A DNA stretch of 64,000 nt from Penicillium oxalicum (lineage: Eukaryota > Ascomycota > Eurotiomycetes > Eurotiales > Aspergillaceae). The DNA is taken from NCBI RefSeq assembly GCF_001723175.1, contig NC_064654.1:1426001-1490000 (forward strand). The letters are read 5' to 3'. A program made the translations under genes and the position numbers. The notes beneath the pieces were generated by a model. The model did no database searches. It was not told the origin of the DNA and saw only the letters and a list, made by a program, of their open reading frames with translations. Below, piece after piece: positions 1 to 16,455 of the stretch. Position 1 is the first letter of the stretch; each line of letters opens with the position of its first letter.

Positions 1-19
1 GTCGAGCTCAATGACTTAC

Positions 20-766
20 CAGTCAAGTATGGGTTTGCCGCCGTCTCCAATGAACCAAGTCCCGATCCAATGACAAACGTGGCCCCGCAAAATCCACCGA
101 AGGATTGATTTAGACCGGCCGGCCACATGCACAGCGCACCGATACCATATAAGGTGAGACCGAAAATGAAGACTGTCTTGTATCCATAGTGGCGAAGGAT
201 CCAGTTGGCATAGCCCAGAGAGGCTAGTGGATATGCCCTGCATTGATAGAAGAACTTGGTTAGCTCATCTGGGAGGTTTGATCGCTCAATGACTTATCAA
301 AAAGTATCTCCGGCCTCAAAATTCTTGGTCGTTCTCCCTCGAGACACCACCTTGTGAGTGCTCGGGGTAGGTGCATGAGCAGTACATACCCAAAGTACGC
401 TGCTTGAAGACCCGCCGATCGCGTGCGATCAATATGTAATGTGTTCTGGAAATGTTTGTTCAACGTGTCCAGAAGCCCGTATGCAAAGCCCTGTTCAAAG
501 TTTGTGAGTAAACTATACATTGACCTGATGACGGAGATATGATTCGAGCGCGGCTGAACCACACAGTTGCCATGTGTGAGTCCATTACGGAACGAAAGAA
601 AGATTTCATGAAGCGAACGCATGGGACATACCCAGAGAAAGAACAGGATGGTGACGAGACTGAGGGGCCAGAGACTCTGGCGCAAGGTCAGTGTCGAGGC
701 GGACGTGGTTTTGCGATTGTCGATGCGCAAACCAGAGCGGTTTTTGAAGGCTTCTTTGAGACCCAT
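20..766 (-). CDS. FucP-type MFS sugar transporter, N-terminal part (runs off left edge)
   Basis: Three exons are readable on the minus strand: 632-766, 390-490 and 20-237. The last ends at a GTAAGT donor, so the gene continues beyond base 1. The 151 visible residues begin MGLKEAFKNRSGL at an ATG with an in-frame stop upstream. They contain the first membrane helix with the LFFLWGFAYGLLDTLNKHFQ block, a second helix around AYFGAYPLASLGY, and a GSGLGSLETAANPYLT segment. These are typical of the fucose/glucose/galactose permease (FucP, FHS) branch of the major facilitator superfamily, which imports sugars by proton symport across the plasma membrane. The family usually has 12 helices and 450-550 residues, so about a third is seen here. 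The exact sugar cannot be told from this portion. Confidence 0.88.
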
Positions 767-2788
767 GATGGTGATCAAGTAATGAATGTATGGAAGCCGA
801 GATGCCTAGTCCTATGGTCTGTAGATGATGGATACCGCTGCCATTCAATTACCAGAAAGAACAAGGGCGCCAGTCAGGGAAACGGAAAGGGTTTTCTGTC
901 AAGAGAAACAAATTAATGTTAAGTATGCTCAGGTCGACGATATTCAAAGATAAGCCGATGTATATGGGTAGTTGAAATGGATGAAGATGGAACTCTTCAT
1001 TATTCGTCTATGAAAAATCCGGCTCAGGTCTGGGACCATGAGGCTGGAATCTCGAGTGAATTATAAAAGAATCGACCTCCACACGCCGAGGACGTATGGG
1101 AATGGCAAGAGTCACCAACGATATTTCCCATGTCCGTCCAGTCTGCAAGTAAATACCCGCTTGTTGGCGAAAACTTAAGGTAGGATTGGGACTTGGATCT
1201 CTGCATCACGTCAGAACCACCCAAAAGCCGGACCGACCCCATCGCGTACTCCACGCAGCCTCTTTTTCCTGGCTGAGTGACCAGACTTCAACTTTGCCTG
1301 GCCCACTGCTATGCCCGTTTGGTAGATCATCCAAACAATTGCCGCTTTCTCTCCCACTCTTTTTCTGCGTGGTCGGGTCGGTCTTCTCCGCATCTCCAAC
1401 GTGATCGGGGTTGGACGCCTCCACTTGATGCACAAATCCGGGGTACACTCACGGGCCAAGCGCGGAGAGACTTTTGTCGATCCCTGCTTGGTCGTACCCT
1501 TGAGGACAGGTGCGCAATAGATCGGTCATGGCAGAAGATACGGTAGTAATAACACTGAATGAATCTCCCCCACAAAGAATGGGTTTTCCAGGCTCAGAGC
1601 TCTTCCTCGAGAATGTTCACTCATCGGCCGCCCGTGAAGACTCGGCGAAGTCCCTCAAGCCGCCTGTTCACGAGAACACTTCCCCCAAAATCCAATGGCG
1701 CCAATATATAGACGCCATCTGATCTCCGAGGAACAAAGGAAGGGAAATGCGACCGGAGAATCCAAATTTGCGGGGAAGAAAAGTAGCGAAGAGATACAGC
1801 GCAGCTCATGATCCAAGGCCGATGCGGGACGACAGAGTGGGAATCAACCCGCACAGTGTAAGATGCCAACGTGCTACTGCAGAGCCGACCAGGCTACGAC
1901 TGGGTAAGAGTGGAATCGCATGTCCGATGATTGGATGTTTGCCCCCAGATCTTGGTGGGCAGTCTTGGATGGGGAAAGGGGGGATCAAGGGGGCGGCTGC
2001 CAAGTCTGGGTGTGTCGTCCAAGGTTGCAGGGCACTGGTGCGAATGGATAATATCAGAACAGAGTTGGGTCGTAGCCTTCGGGTATTTGATTCGGATATT
2101 TGACCACCCGGGTTGTGGCCCCGGTACAGAGGCTGTCTGATTGCCGAAAAGTCAGGGTGGTTGCAAAGATCGAAGGTTGGCACTCGACTGCATCTGTGTA
2201 TTTGTTCCATGCGATTGACTGGATGCGGAGAGAGGGACAGGGAGATGGGTAGAAGAATTAATAAGAGCGGTTCGAGCCATCCTTTTCCAAAGGACAGGCT
2301 ACTGCTTAGGATGAATCCGAGTCTGAAAGGAACGGCGATACGGAAGCGAAGGTTGTGGTCTACCTGAGCAAGCCCAGACTGGGGTGATCATGTGCTATCG
2401 ACAGCAAAGTACGACCCATAACTCATACCATACACAGACGGTAGACTGAATCAACGGCTTCTCAACTGTCCATCGTGAAAAAAAAACCCTCAGTAGGTTC
2501 GTTTCAGAGGTGCTCAAGGGCATGGTCAACGTGTCATTCTTAGGTAGTAGTAAGAGTCATCTATAAAAAGACATCCGTACTCCGAGGGCCACCGGGTGAT
2601 CAAAAAGACATCATCCTCGCTGGGGGGAGAAGGGGGAAAAACATTCACAGATCTAGATCAGCATCTAGCAGTCGCTCTATTCAGAATTGAAAATTGATTC
2701 CGAGTCTCCCGTGGCCCCTCAATGTCCATCTCTAGTATGCAAAAGATGACCGTTCGGTCCATGAGGATGCCTCGAGGAACTCTCCTTT
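767..2788. other. Intergenic, transporter promoter to SERCA 3' end
   Basis: About 2.0 kb between the start of the transporter and the stop codon of the Ca2+ ATPase. Short open frames on both strands lack family motifs, coherent introns or biased codon use. It should hold the transporter promoter and the 3' UTR of the ATPase gene. No RNA gene or repeat was recognised. Confidence 0.5.
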
Positions 2789-6171
<3,383 letters not shown>

Positions 6172-9100
6172 AGCTGCGGTTTCGCGTCCCGCGGGAGGGG
6201 ATTGCTGTCTCGTTCAGAGACTCGAAAGCTCGGGAGAAATGCGGAGTAGGAAACTGAGGCTGTAGAAAGAAATGATACAAAGGGGAAAAAAGAAAGAAAA
6301 GAAGAACCGGACTAATCACGGCACGTAGAAGGTCAGCTGGGAAAAAGCTGCAAACAAGAATCAGCAACGCCGAGAACAAGCGAGGGACAGAACGTGTTGA
6401 TATAGGCGGGACCTTCTTGTCGGTAATTGATAGGATCCAGCGAGCGGAGACACAACGTGTTCTCATCCAGTGGATTCCATGACTTCCATTTCGTCCCCAT
6501 CGGCGGAGCTGACTCATCAAGGGGCGGGCCCCGACCGCCATCGCAGGGCTGAGCGCTCGATGAATTCCCCCCCGGAGTGAGTATCGCATTTCGAGAGCCG
6601 CCTGGTCAGTGCCCTGATTACACTCACTACACGTTATGCTGGTTGCAAACAGACGCCTCATCTAGGTGCATTTGCCCTCTGATTCTGGTGGTGCAGAATT
6701 CGGATCTATGCTGGTAGAATCACCAGATAATGCACCTTCTACCAGAAATCTAGTCGCGGTTTATAGACTGTGATGGCATCGCGCATCAGACACCTTGGTG
6801 GTAGAAAAAGTTGCCCATCACCACTGCATTCTGTGGTCTCGTTCGAGGAAATTGACGCAAGCTATGGGCCTCTTCGCTAGGCTGCTTCATTTTTGGACCT
6901 ATTGCCTGTTACGTGTGGAGCTTGCCTGCACTCTTGGCAGGCAGAGGGGTCTCCGCAGACACCGCATGGGCATCAAGATCCCAGCGCACCTTTACAGAGC
7001 TGCAGAGAGCCTTGTTCCTGATAGGGCTGATGGTGGCAGGCTACATTTGCCCAACTCTTGTATCTTTGCAGGTCAGGACTTGGGTCTTTGGTCCAGTGTC
7101 CCGACAAGCTCCATCAGCGACCGTGCTGCTCCCAATGCCGGTCTCCCTGTGAGGATTCTGGCCATGGATCCGTGGTAGTGGCCACCACGATTGTTCATTC
7201 GAGGCTAGTACACAAAGAGTGTTGCATAAAATGATCTCATTAAGTCGACGATCACGCTTGTATTGTGTGGCGGTGATGATCTTCCGATTCGATGTGTTCC
7301 ATGGAATTTTAGGTGGGCAGCAGAGCACCCGGGTTTCACTGCTCTCGGGGGCTGAACGGTGAGCAACTGCATTCAGCCTCTGAAACTCGTTCATTCAATC
7401 GGTAAAAGCTTTGTTGTCTTTCGCAGACTTGAAATTCATTTCGTTCCTGCCTCGGGCGCCTTCATCCGGGGTCTTGATATACTGAGCAATCGTGACATTT
7501 CCAGCTGCCAGCCAGCCTTTCACTTTTGGGAAAACTATTGCGGTCTTCGAATTCAGCCTTGCAGGGCTCCCCATATTAAAGGCCCGAATCTTAGTCTGTG
7601 ACCGTGCTTTCAAGGCAGACTCAGCATTATTCTGCCCAAAGATTACGAATGAAGAGCAATGCCTTTGCTTTTGTCTAGGGCCTTTCTTTTCTGCTAGTGA
7701 TGAGAGTCTGGGAACTACCCAAATCTATGACAACCCGTGAAGATGGCCTTGCAGTAGGGACAAGATGGGTGACTTCCTTCTTTCGAGACAGTATGCGCTC
7801 ACTACCTAGTGTAAATTGGTTTGAGGCACTAGATTGAAGACAGATGGGCCTCACCAGGTGGGGAGACACCTCGTCCTGTCCTTTCGGATCCAGGCTGCGT
7901 TGTAGCCATGCCCCCATGTAGACGAAACTGCAGATAAACGATTTCATCGGATCGAGGTGGATCCAAAACTTTGATAGTCTGCTCGCATTTCGTCTGCTAT
8001 CAGCATGATACATATTGGCCGTTCCAGAACTGTTCCATGCTCTCTAAATTTCCAACCTTATGGATCCAGAAAGGTTGGTTGACTAACGTTCTCGTTCATC
8101 GGTGGAGTCAGAGTCAACCGCCCATGGCAGAGTCGGTAGATTGCTGGCGGCACTTTCATCTTTCTGGTTTGGATTCAACAGCGGCAGTCTATTCAAATTA
8201 AGTATATATCATTCTGTCCCTGGCAATTCTCATTACATCTTGGCAAGCTCTTCAGTATGATGGACTTGTGGCTCGGAGACAGAACAGCATCTACAGTCAA
8301 TCGGCAAAGTCCTTGTTGCGATGTAGAAGTCCCCAAGCTGGGTTAGAACTGGTCAGTACCTTGAACAGATCAAGCGTGCGGCTGCAAGTATCGGTAAATA
8401 CCCATGTTCTGGACGCAGATCAGCGTCCTTGAAGTCCCCAATGCAGTCTGCAATCGTCAACCAGCCTGACTGCGCATGCCTTTTTCTTCTTGCAAGTGCA
8501 GTCTGCGTAGTAAGCCAAGTGTCAAATTACGAGTGTTCTTGTTTCATAACTTAGGTTCGATGCTCAACAGCGCCTCTGATGATGGGTTGTGCGATACAAG
8601 AAGGATTGTATGCAGTCTGCGGTGTATGCACTACATCATCGGTAGGGTGCCGTGTCAACCCAACCTTACTCGTGCTGGAAGGTTCGATTCCGTCATTGTC
8701 TTCTCTAGACCTCCCCCTGCATGGACCCAAGTCGCCCAACGCCTGCCGCCATGCCGCGGTTAGGGTCGTGTCCCAACTCCCACTATCGTGGCGGCGCAAA
8801 AAGCGTCTCATCCAATGAGTTGCTGTCAACGAGCCACTAGGAAGATTGCGCTGGTTGCGAACAGGACTCCGACTTGGCTGTTCATATCCTGGCAAATTGT
8901 TCATATACGGGCTGGCCAATGGCTAGTACCAGCTCCCGCGAGGCTGACTCGGTAATTTGTTTACGTGCATTGTGTGCCGAGAGGGCTGGCCGGTCGCAGA
9001 AAGTAAACATGCATGTGTACATTCCAGGGTCTTTAATTTTTGAACACAAACATACAAACATGCAACGCATATAAAACCTCTACTTTTTTTTTACTCTGTG

Positions 9101-9792
9101 ATGAGATCTTGTAGGTGTCTCAGTAAATATGGAAGTTTTATTATTCTGGGTGTGGACCCCCAGAGTAACAAAGGAAGCCAGGTATTATACACGGCTACAC
9201 ACTGCCCAATCTACAATACACACGACACTTAATTACACTATTTTGAGGCGTGATTGAGGCTGGTTTGATCATTGGGATGGCAAACAGGCTGCATGGCTGT
9301 CAGCGGCTTATACCTCATTGCCTACAGGAGTTTGTTCAAGTTTTGTAAAGTGCGGTATTGAATTCTTGGGATATTTTTGACCCGAGTTCCTGAAACATGC
9401 GCAGACTTCGATAATAGCATGTGAGCCTATGGGAAGGGTGAGCAGGCGTCAAGTCTTCAGTACCTGGTCACAATGTTGGCCCCTAGGTATTGCGGATACG
9501 ACTGTCCCGCCTGAGAGCAGCACTGAGGCACAATACAGAGCAGTCACGGACGTGTATTATTTGTTATGGTGGTCAACACCCGTCTCTTCCCCCCAAACTC
9601 ACTCACCACATCGACTCCATCCACGACTCTCTCCCTCTTTCTTTCCCCCCCCACTTAGTCCTCATCTAACCCCCATTGCTCTTCCTCACTCCATCCTCCT
9701 TTCTTTGAGATCTCCCAATATCTACGCTTTTTCAACCCCCCCCCCTTTCTTTCAACTCACCAAAACTCTCCTCTAAAACATCAACCATCACT
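6172..9792. other. Divergent intergenic region, SERCA to 14-3-3
   Basis: A 3.6-kb gap between two divergent genes. Open frames here (for example 7041-7394 minus and 8551-8919 minus) show no recognisable domain and overlap frames of similar length on the other strand, so I do not call genes. Bases about 9575-9790 are strongly pyrimidine-rich and include a C10 run at 9736-9745. They are likely the core promoter and 5' leader of the 14-3-3 gene. Confidence 0.5.
6711..6745. repeat. Inverted repeat CTGGTAGAA / TTCTACCAG
   Basis: Perfect 9-bp arms at 6711-6719 and 6737-6745 flank a 17-base loop. A further TCTGGTG/CACCAGA pair nests around it (from about 6684 to 6726). The element lies about 540 bp upstream of the SERCA start. 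It could be a dimeric factor site or a small hairpin; nothing in the sequence decides. Confidence 0.4.
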
Positions 9793-11230
9793 ATGGGTTC
9801 TGAGGTATGTTCTAGCCCAAAAGCGTCTCTACCCCTCCATCGGGCGCTCTCTGAGCTGTCACCGCCATCGCAAGCCCATCACGACTTTCACAGTTTTATC
9901 CCCCTTCATTCCCATCCACTTTGTTTGAATATGAGAAATTTCTAGACACCTGCTGACTTGGATCTTCATTGATGTAGCGTGAGAAGTAAGGATGCCTAGA
10001 GCTTTCCAGCAACTGTCGAGTGTGGCACGACTGACACGATCAACAGCAAGACGTTCCTCGCGCGACTCTGCGAGCAGGCCGAGCGCTACGATGGTAAGCT
10101 ATTACATCACGCGTGTCATTCAGGATTTCACACTAATCTGCTATCTTTCGGCCTGGTGTAGAGATGGTCAGCTACATGAAGGTCAGTCTCACGATGAATC
10201 TGCCTCCTCGCCCGACTGGGTTAGATCTAAAGTGCTAACCAACTGATTAGGAAGTCGCCAACGTATGATTCAAATCTTATCCGCCCGAGGTCCGCTCGCG
10301 ACCCCTCTTGGGTTTCTATATTGACACTGCCTTTTTTTCCCCTGCAGATTGGCGGCGAGCTTACCGTCGATGAGCGCAACCTCCTGTCCGTTGCTTACAA
10401 GAACGTTGTGGGTACCCGCCGTGCCTCCTGGCGCATCATCTCCTCCATCGAGCAGAAGGAGGAGTCCAAGGGCTCTGAGGAGCACGTTTCTATCATCCGC
10501 GACTACCGTCAGAAGATCGAGACCGAGTTGGAGAAGGTTTGCCAGGACGTTTTGGATGTCTTGGACGAGTCCTTGATCCCCAAGGCCGAGACTGGCGAGT
10601 CCAAGGTCTTCTACTACAAGATGTACGTAGACCAAAGCTTCCTTACCGGGCATGAAGATCCCTAGCCGATACTGACCGTCAAACCAGGAAGGGCGACTAC
10701 CATCGTTACCTCGCTGAGTTCGCTTCTGGTAACAAGCGCAAGGTTGCCGCCACCGCTGCCCACGAGGCCTACAAGGTATATCTCATCCCCACTCTCAAGT
10801 GCGCACACTTGGGCGCCAATGGCTGACACCACCCACTCTCTCCTTCTAGAACGCCACCGATGTTGCCCAGACCGATCTTACTCCCACTCACCCCATCCGC
10901 CTCGGCTTGGCCCTGAACTTCTCCGTCTTCTACTATGAGATCCTGAACTCACCCGACCGCGCCTGCCACCTTGCCAAGCAGGCTTTCGATGATGCCATTG
11001 CCGAGCTTGACTCACTGTCGGAGGAGAGCTACCGTGACAGCACCCTCATCATGCAGCTCCTGCGCGACAACCTCACGCTCTGGACCTCGTCCGAAGGCAA
11101 TGAGGGTGCCGAGGGCGTCGCTCCCAGCCAGGACAAGCCTGAGGAGGAGGCTGCTGCTCCCGCCGCCGCCGCTGCCCCTGCTGCCGAGGAGAAGACTGAG
11201 GAGTCCGAGCCTGTTCAGGCCGCCTCTTAA
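9793..11230 (+). CDS. 14-3-3 family protein
   Basis: Eight exons: 9793-9804, 9978-9985, 10047-10093, 10162-10181, 10251-10262, 10348-10622, 10688-10775 and 10850-11230, giving 280 residues. 14-3-3 proteins are cytosolic dimers that bind phosphoserine/threonine motifs and steer signalling, cell-cycle and metabolic enzymes. Family landmarks are [44 protein letters not shown] and the groove segment [19 protein letters not shown]. An acidic Ala/Glu/Pro-rich tail of about 40 residues follows. The first 99 coding bases are split over five exons of 12, 8, 47, 20 and 12 nt; the joined reading [20 protein letters not shown] matches the family, which supports these tiny exons. It differs at several positions from ArtA as I remember it, so it is probably the second Aspergillus 14-3-3 paralogue, and no symbol is given. 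Confidence 0.95.
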
Positions 11231-12869
11231 GCACCTTCTCATGGAGGATTCAGCACCGCGCAACGGGGTCGCAATCAGCCGTATGCCAAATTTTGGTACG
11301 GGGGCGTTCACAAGTCTTCCCAGACGTGGTTTGTTTTAGCAAGTCGCTTGTTCGTTACTGCAGCGTAGCTTGATCGGGACCGGCATCTTCATCATTTGCA
11401 CGTATTTGGGAAATCGTGTTGGTCGGCCGGCGGAGTTTGATATTCGGTTGAGGGCGAGCGCAGAAAAGGGGCTGAGTGGAATTTCTCTCTCTTTTATTGT
11501 CTCTATTCCCACTCTAGCAAGATTCAATGTGTTTATTTTCCAATTTCACCCGGTCCCTTGTTGCAATCGGTTTCCGTGCATGCTTAATCTCTTTCATGTC
11601 CCTTGTAGTAGACTTTTTCTTGGGATCAAAGTTCACCACTTAAACTCTTCCCCCCCCCCCCTCTGTTGATCACGGTGGCAGTCCGTATTTAGTACTGCAA
11701 TATGACGCCCGATACACACTGCCATGATTGTCAATCTGTCGTGAAGCATCGATACTTGGAACTGTCGTGGTATATGGTCGAATTGAGCAGATTCAGTTCA
11801 GGCCATCGGATCTTCTCGAATAGTAGCCTCAGATATTCGCCCGCATGGGCTTGTCCACTGCGCTGCAGCTATCATGCACACTTGATTTTGTAACGGGCGT
11901 TCCGCCTCCCTATCTACATGTACCTCAGGGACACAATCCATAATCCTCTCTCCAGCCAGATACATAGACTGAAAATCACACACATCGAGACATTGGAACC
12001 GCCCGGTTCTAACATCAGACGTCAAACATTTGCAGATATGAAAGGATCGGGCTCTTCCTAGGGAAAAACATCCTCCCTTCCACGTACCAAGCTCACCGTT
12101 AATATCGATTTCATAATAACCCATCCATCCACTCAAACCGGTATCATTGTCCCCGAGTACTAAGGCTCTCCGAATGTGCTGGTTTTTCCAGCGGCGAATA
12201 GAGTAGGTATATCGTTGTCTGTGGTTGAATTATACATTGTTTTCCGGGTAAGCGGATGCAGGGTCTCGTTCGTGATCCAGTGGATAATGGGGGATGGGAT
12301 GAGCACGGGCGTGATTGCCTGGGACCTACCTCAGGTAGTAGTGGAGGATATTCAACGGGAGTGACGGCGCGCGAGAAGCAGGAGTATAGCAGGACAGTAT
12401 AACGATATGCTCTTACCAGTGTCTACTCGGCCTCTTCGGGGGATTTCGTTCAAAGTGAAATCGGGCTTGGTCTGTGACCGGGGTGATACAGGCAATTTCT
12501 GAACCGACTTTTCTACTCTCTGAGGTTGAAGCCCTTGACTGGGTGTCTAATTTGGAAGGCACCGGAGATAAAGGAAAGAAGAATATACATGAAGGTAGAT
12601 CTTGTAACAGAGTATATGTTACAAAGGAGCATTCCAGTGAGAAGGACAAGGAAGAACGCTCCTTGAGATACCAAGAGAACAGGTGGGTACAAACTGGAGA
12701 ATGGTGCTTAAAAAGATGTATTTTCATAGACTCGCGAGTTCCCGAATACCGGGGGACCAAGACGAATAGCGATCAAGTTCGAGAGAGAAGGAAGAATGAG
12801 CTCAAGAAATGAGGAGACAGGAAAGAGGGGTAGAAAATTGGGGGGAAATATAAATCATGGATTCATCCA
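11231..12869. other. Convergent intergenic region, 14-3-3 to eIF3j
   Basis: 1.6 kb between the 3' ends of two converging genes. It contains a C12 tract at 11650-11661 and several chance open frames. The first few hundred bases should be the 14-3-3 3' UTR, and the last part that of the eIF3j gene. No gene was recognised. Confidence 0.5.
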
Positions 12870-13877
12870 TTACATGAAGTCATCATCACCGAGACCGTCA
12901 TCATCATAGGCAGTGTTGTCGATCTGGTTATCACGGTTGGAAACAAGCGAGACCTTGGTCTTGGCAGCCTTGGTCTTCTTGCTGCCCTTGTCAGCAGCAC
13001 GCTCCTCTCGCATTTTCTCGTTGCTGGCAGTAGTCAAAGCGCTAGCAATCTTCTTGATATCAGAACTGGGGAGCTCCTTGACAAGCTTGCGAGCAAAGTC
13101 CTGCGCCCACAGAGCGTAGTGAGGCTTCTTGGACTGAGGGGCGAGGAGCGGGATAAGAACATCGGTCAAGCGTGCAAACTGGTCCTTGGTGGTAGGCTTG
13201 AACAGGGGCATTGAGGAAAGATCGATCGAGTTGGTGGGGTTGGCGCTGTCGGTGATGACCACAGCCTTGGGTGCTCCACGGTTGCGGTTCATGTCAATGT
13301 CGGCGAAAAGATCGGAGGCGTGTTGCATGTCGGCATCCTTCTCGGTGCGGCGCAGGCGCTCGCGACGCTCAGCCTCAGTCTCATCCTCGTAGCCTTCCTC
13401 GTCGCTGTCCTCCGCTTCGCGTCGACGCTGATCGCGGTGTTCCTCTATCCGCTGGGCCTTGGACTTCTTGTTGGCGGCAGCCTCGGCCTTGGCCTTGGCC
13501 AGAGCCTCCTCAGCCTTTTTCGCCTTCTCACGCTCTACTTCAGAGTCTTCGGCGGCATCCCAGGAGTCAAGGACCTAAGCCGTAGAAAGACATGTCAGTG
13601 ATGTGGTCCTGAAGGCCGTGTCGGTCCCCTCTTGCGCCAACGGGCTGGGAAGTGGAACAATGCTTTCTTACCTCTTCCTCCTCCTCGTCGTCGAATCTGC
13701 GACGGGCAACAGGGGGAGGTGAGATACTCTCCTCCTCCTCATCTAGGGAAACCCATCTGGTATCAGTTGTGGTTCTTGATGTCCCGTGGCGCACGGAGCA
13801 TTCAGGCGCGTCTCGACATTTATCAACACGATAGCGCAAGTATAAAGACTTGACTTACCCCACTTTGACGGCGCCAT
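12870..13877 (-). CDS. hcr1: Eukaryotic translation initiation factor 3 subunit j
   Basis: Three exons: 13859-13877, 13672-13742 and 12870-13574, giving 264 residues, the usual size. eIF3j (yeast Hcr1) is the loosely bound eIF3 subunit that sits on the 40S decoding centre and helps mRNA recruitment, start selection, termination and recycling. The protein begins MAPSKWDEEEE, the conserved N-terminal acidic W-D motif. It continues with an acidic and Lys/Arg/Ala-rich charged helix region (about 25-120), a conserved core with DLFADIDMNR and MPLFKPTTKDQFARL, and ends in the acidic tail DDDGLGDDDFM. The first exon is only 19 nt and encodes the first six residues. The second-exon acceptor was chosen to keep the acidic run in frame. 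Confidence 0.94.
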
Positions 13878-14391
13878 ATTGAACTAGTGAGAGGCCTTTT
13901 CAACCTGAAAAAAGAATTTAATGAAGGAAAAAGCCGCGGGAAGAATGAAGAGATGTGGGCAAGCTCGACGATTGGATACGGCTTCGAGATCTGTGAACGG
14001 AGGGGCGGCGACAAATTTTATGTGGGACAATGAACGCGGGAGGGGCGGTCACGTGGGATTTTCTCATCTCGGTGCCCAACCTGGGCGATTCTGACGTCGA
14101 AACGGACATCCAAGCGCCCCAGTCAACAGGAGGCGAGCGAAGTCATTGACGGGCAAGCTGGGTAATTCACTTGACCAAATGTTCTAATGTCTGGTAGCTA
14201 CCAGAAAATCAACGTCTACCAAAGAAAGCTGTTCCAAAAAATTGTATTTTTTCAATTTTTTTGTGCTTTGAAAGTAACTCTTTATTAAATTCATAATCAT
14301 AAGTAGTAGCGATTCCGTCGTGGGAATATCAGCTAACTATTTTTTCCGGTTGCTTTTTCAGCCCTGAATGTAGTCATTCGCGATCTACAAT
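13878..14391. promoter_or_regulatory. eIF3j promoter region with CACGTG E-box and a 14-bp palindrome
   Basis: This 514-bp gap lies between the eIF3j start and the enolase stop, both on the minus strand. A CACGTG E-box, the core of bHLH factor sites, is at 14050-14055, about 175 bp upstream of the eIF3j ATG. The perfect palindrome CTGGTAGCTACCAG is at 14191-14204. The A/T-rich stretch 14225-14300 probably belongs to the enolase 3' UTR and downstream region. Function is inferred from position only. Confidence 0.4.

Positions 14392-16455
<2,064 letters not shown>

Noticed and set aside
8681..8691. tRNA B-box-like GGTTCGATTCC
   Set aside because: The flanking bases do not form a proper T stem, and no A box, anticodon stem or acceptor stem could be matched.
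6172..9792. Possible degraded transposon between SERCA and 14-3-3
   Set aside because: Open frames are broken and short, but no transposase motif, terminal repeat or target duplication could be identified.
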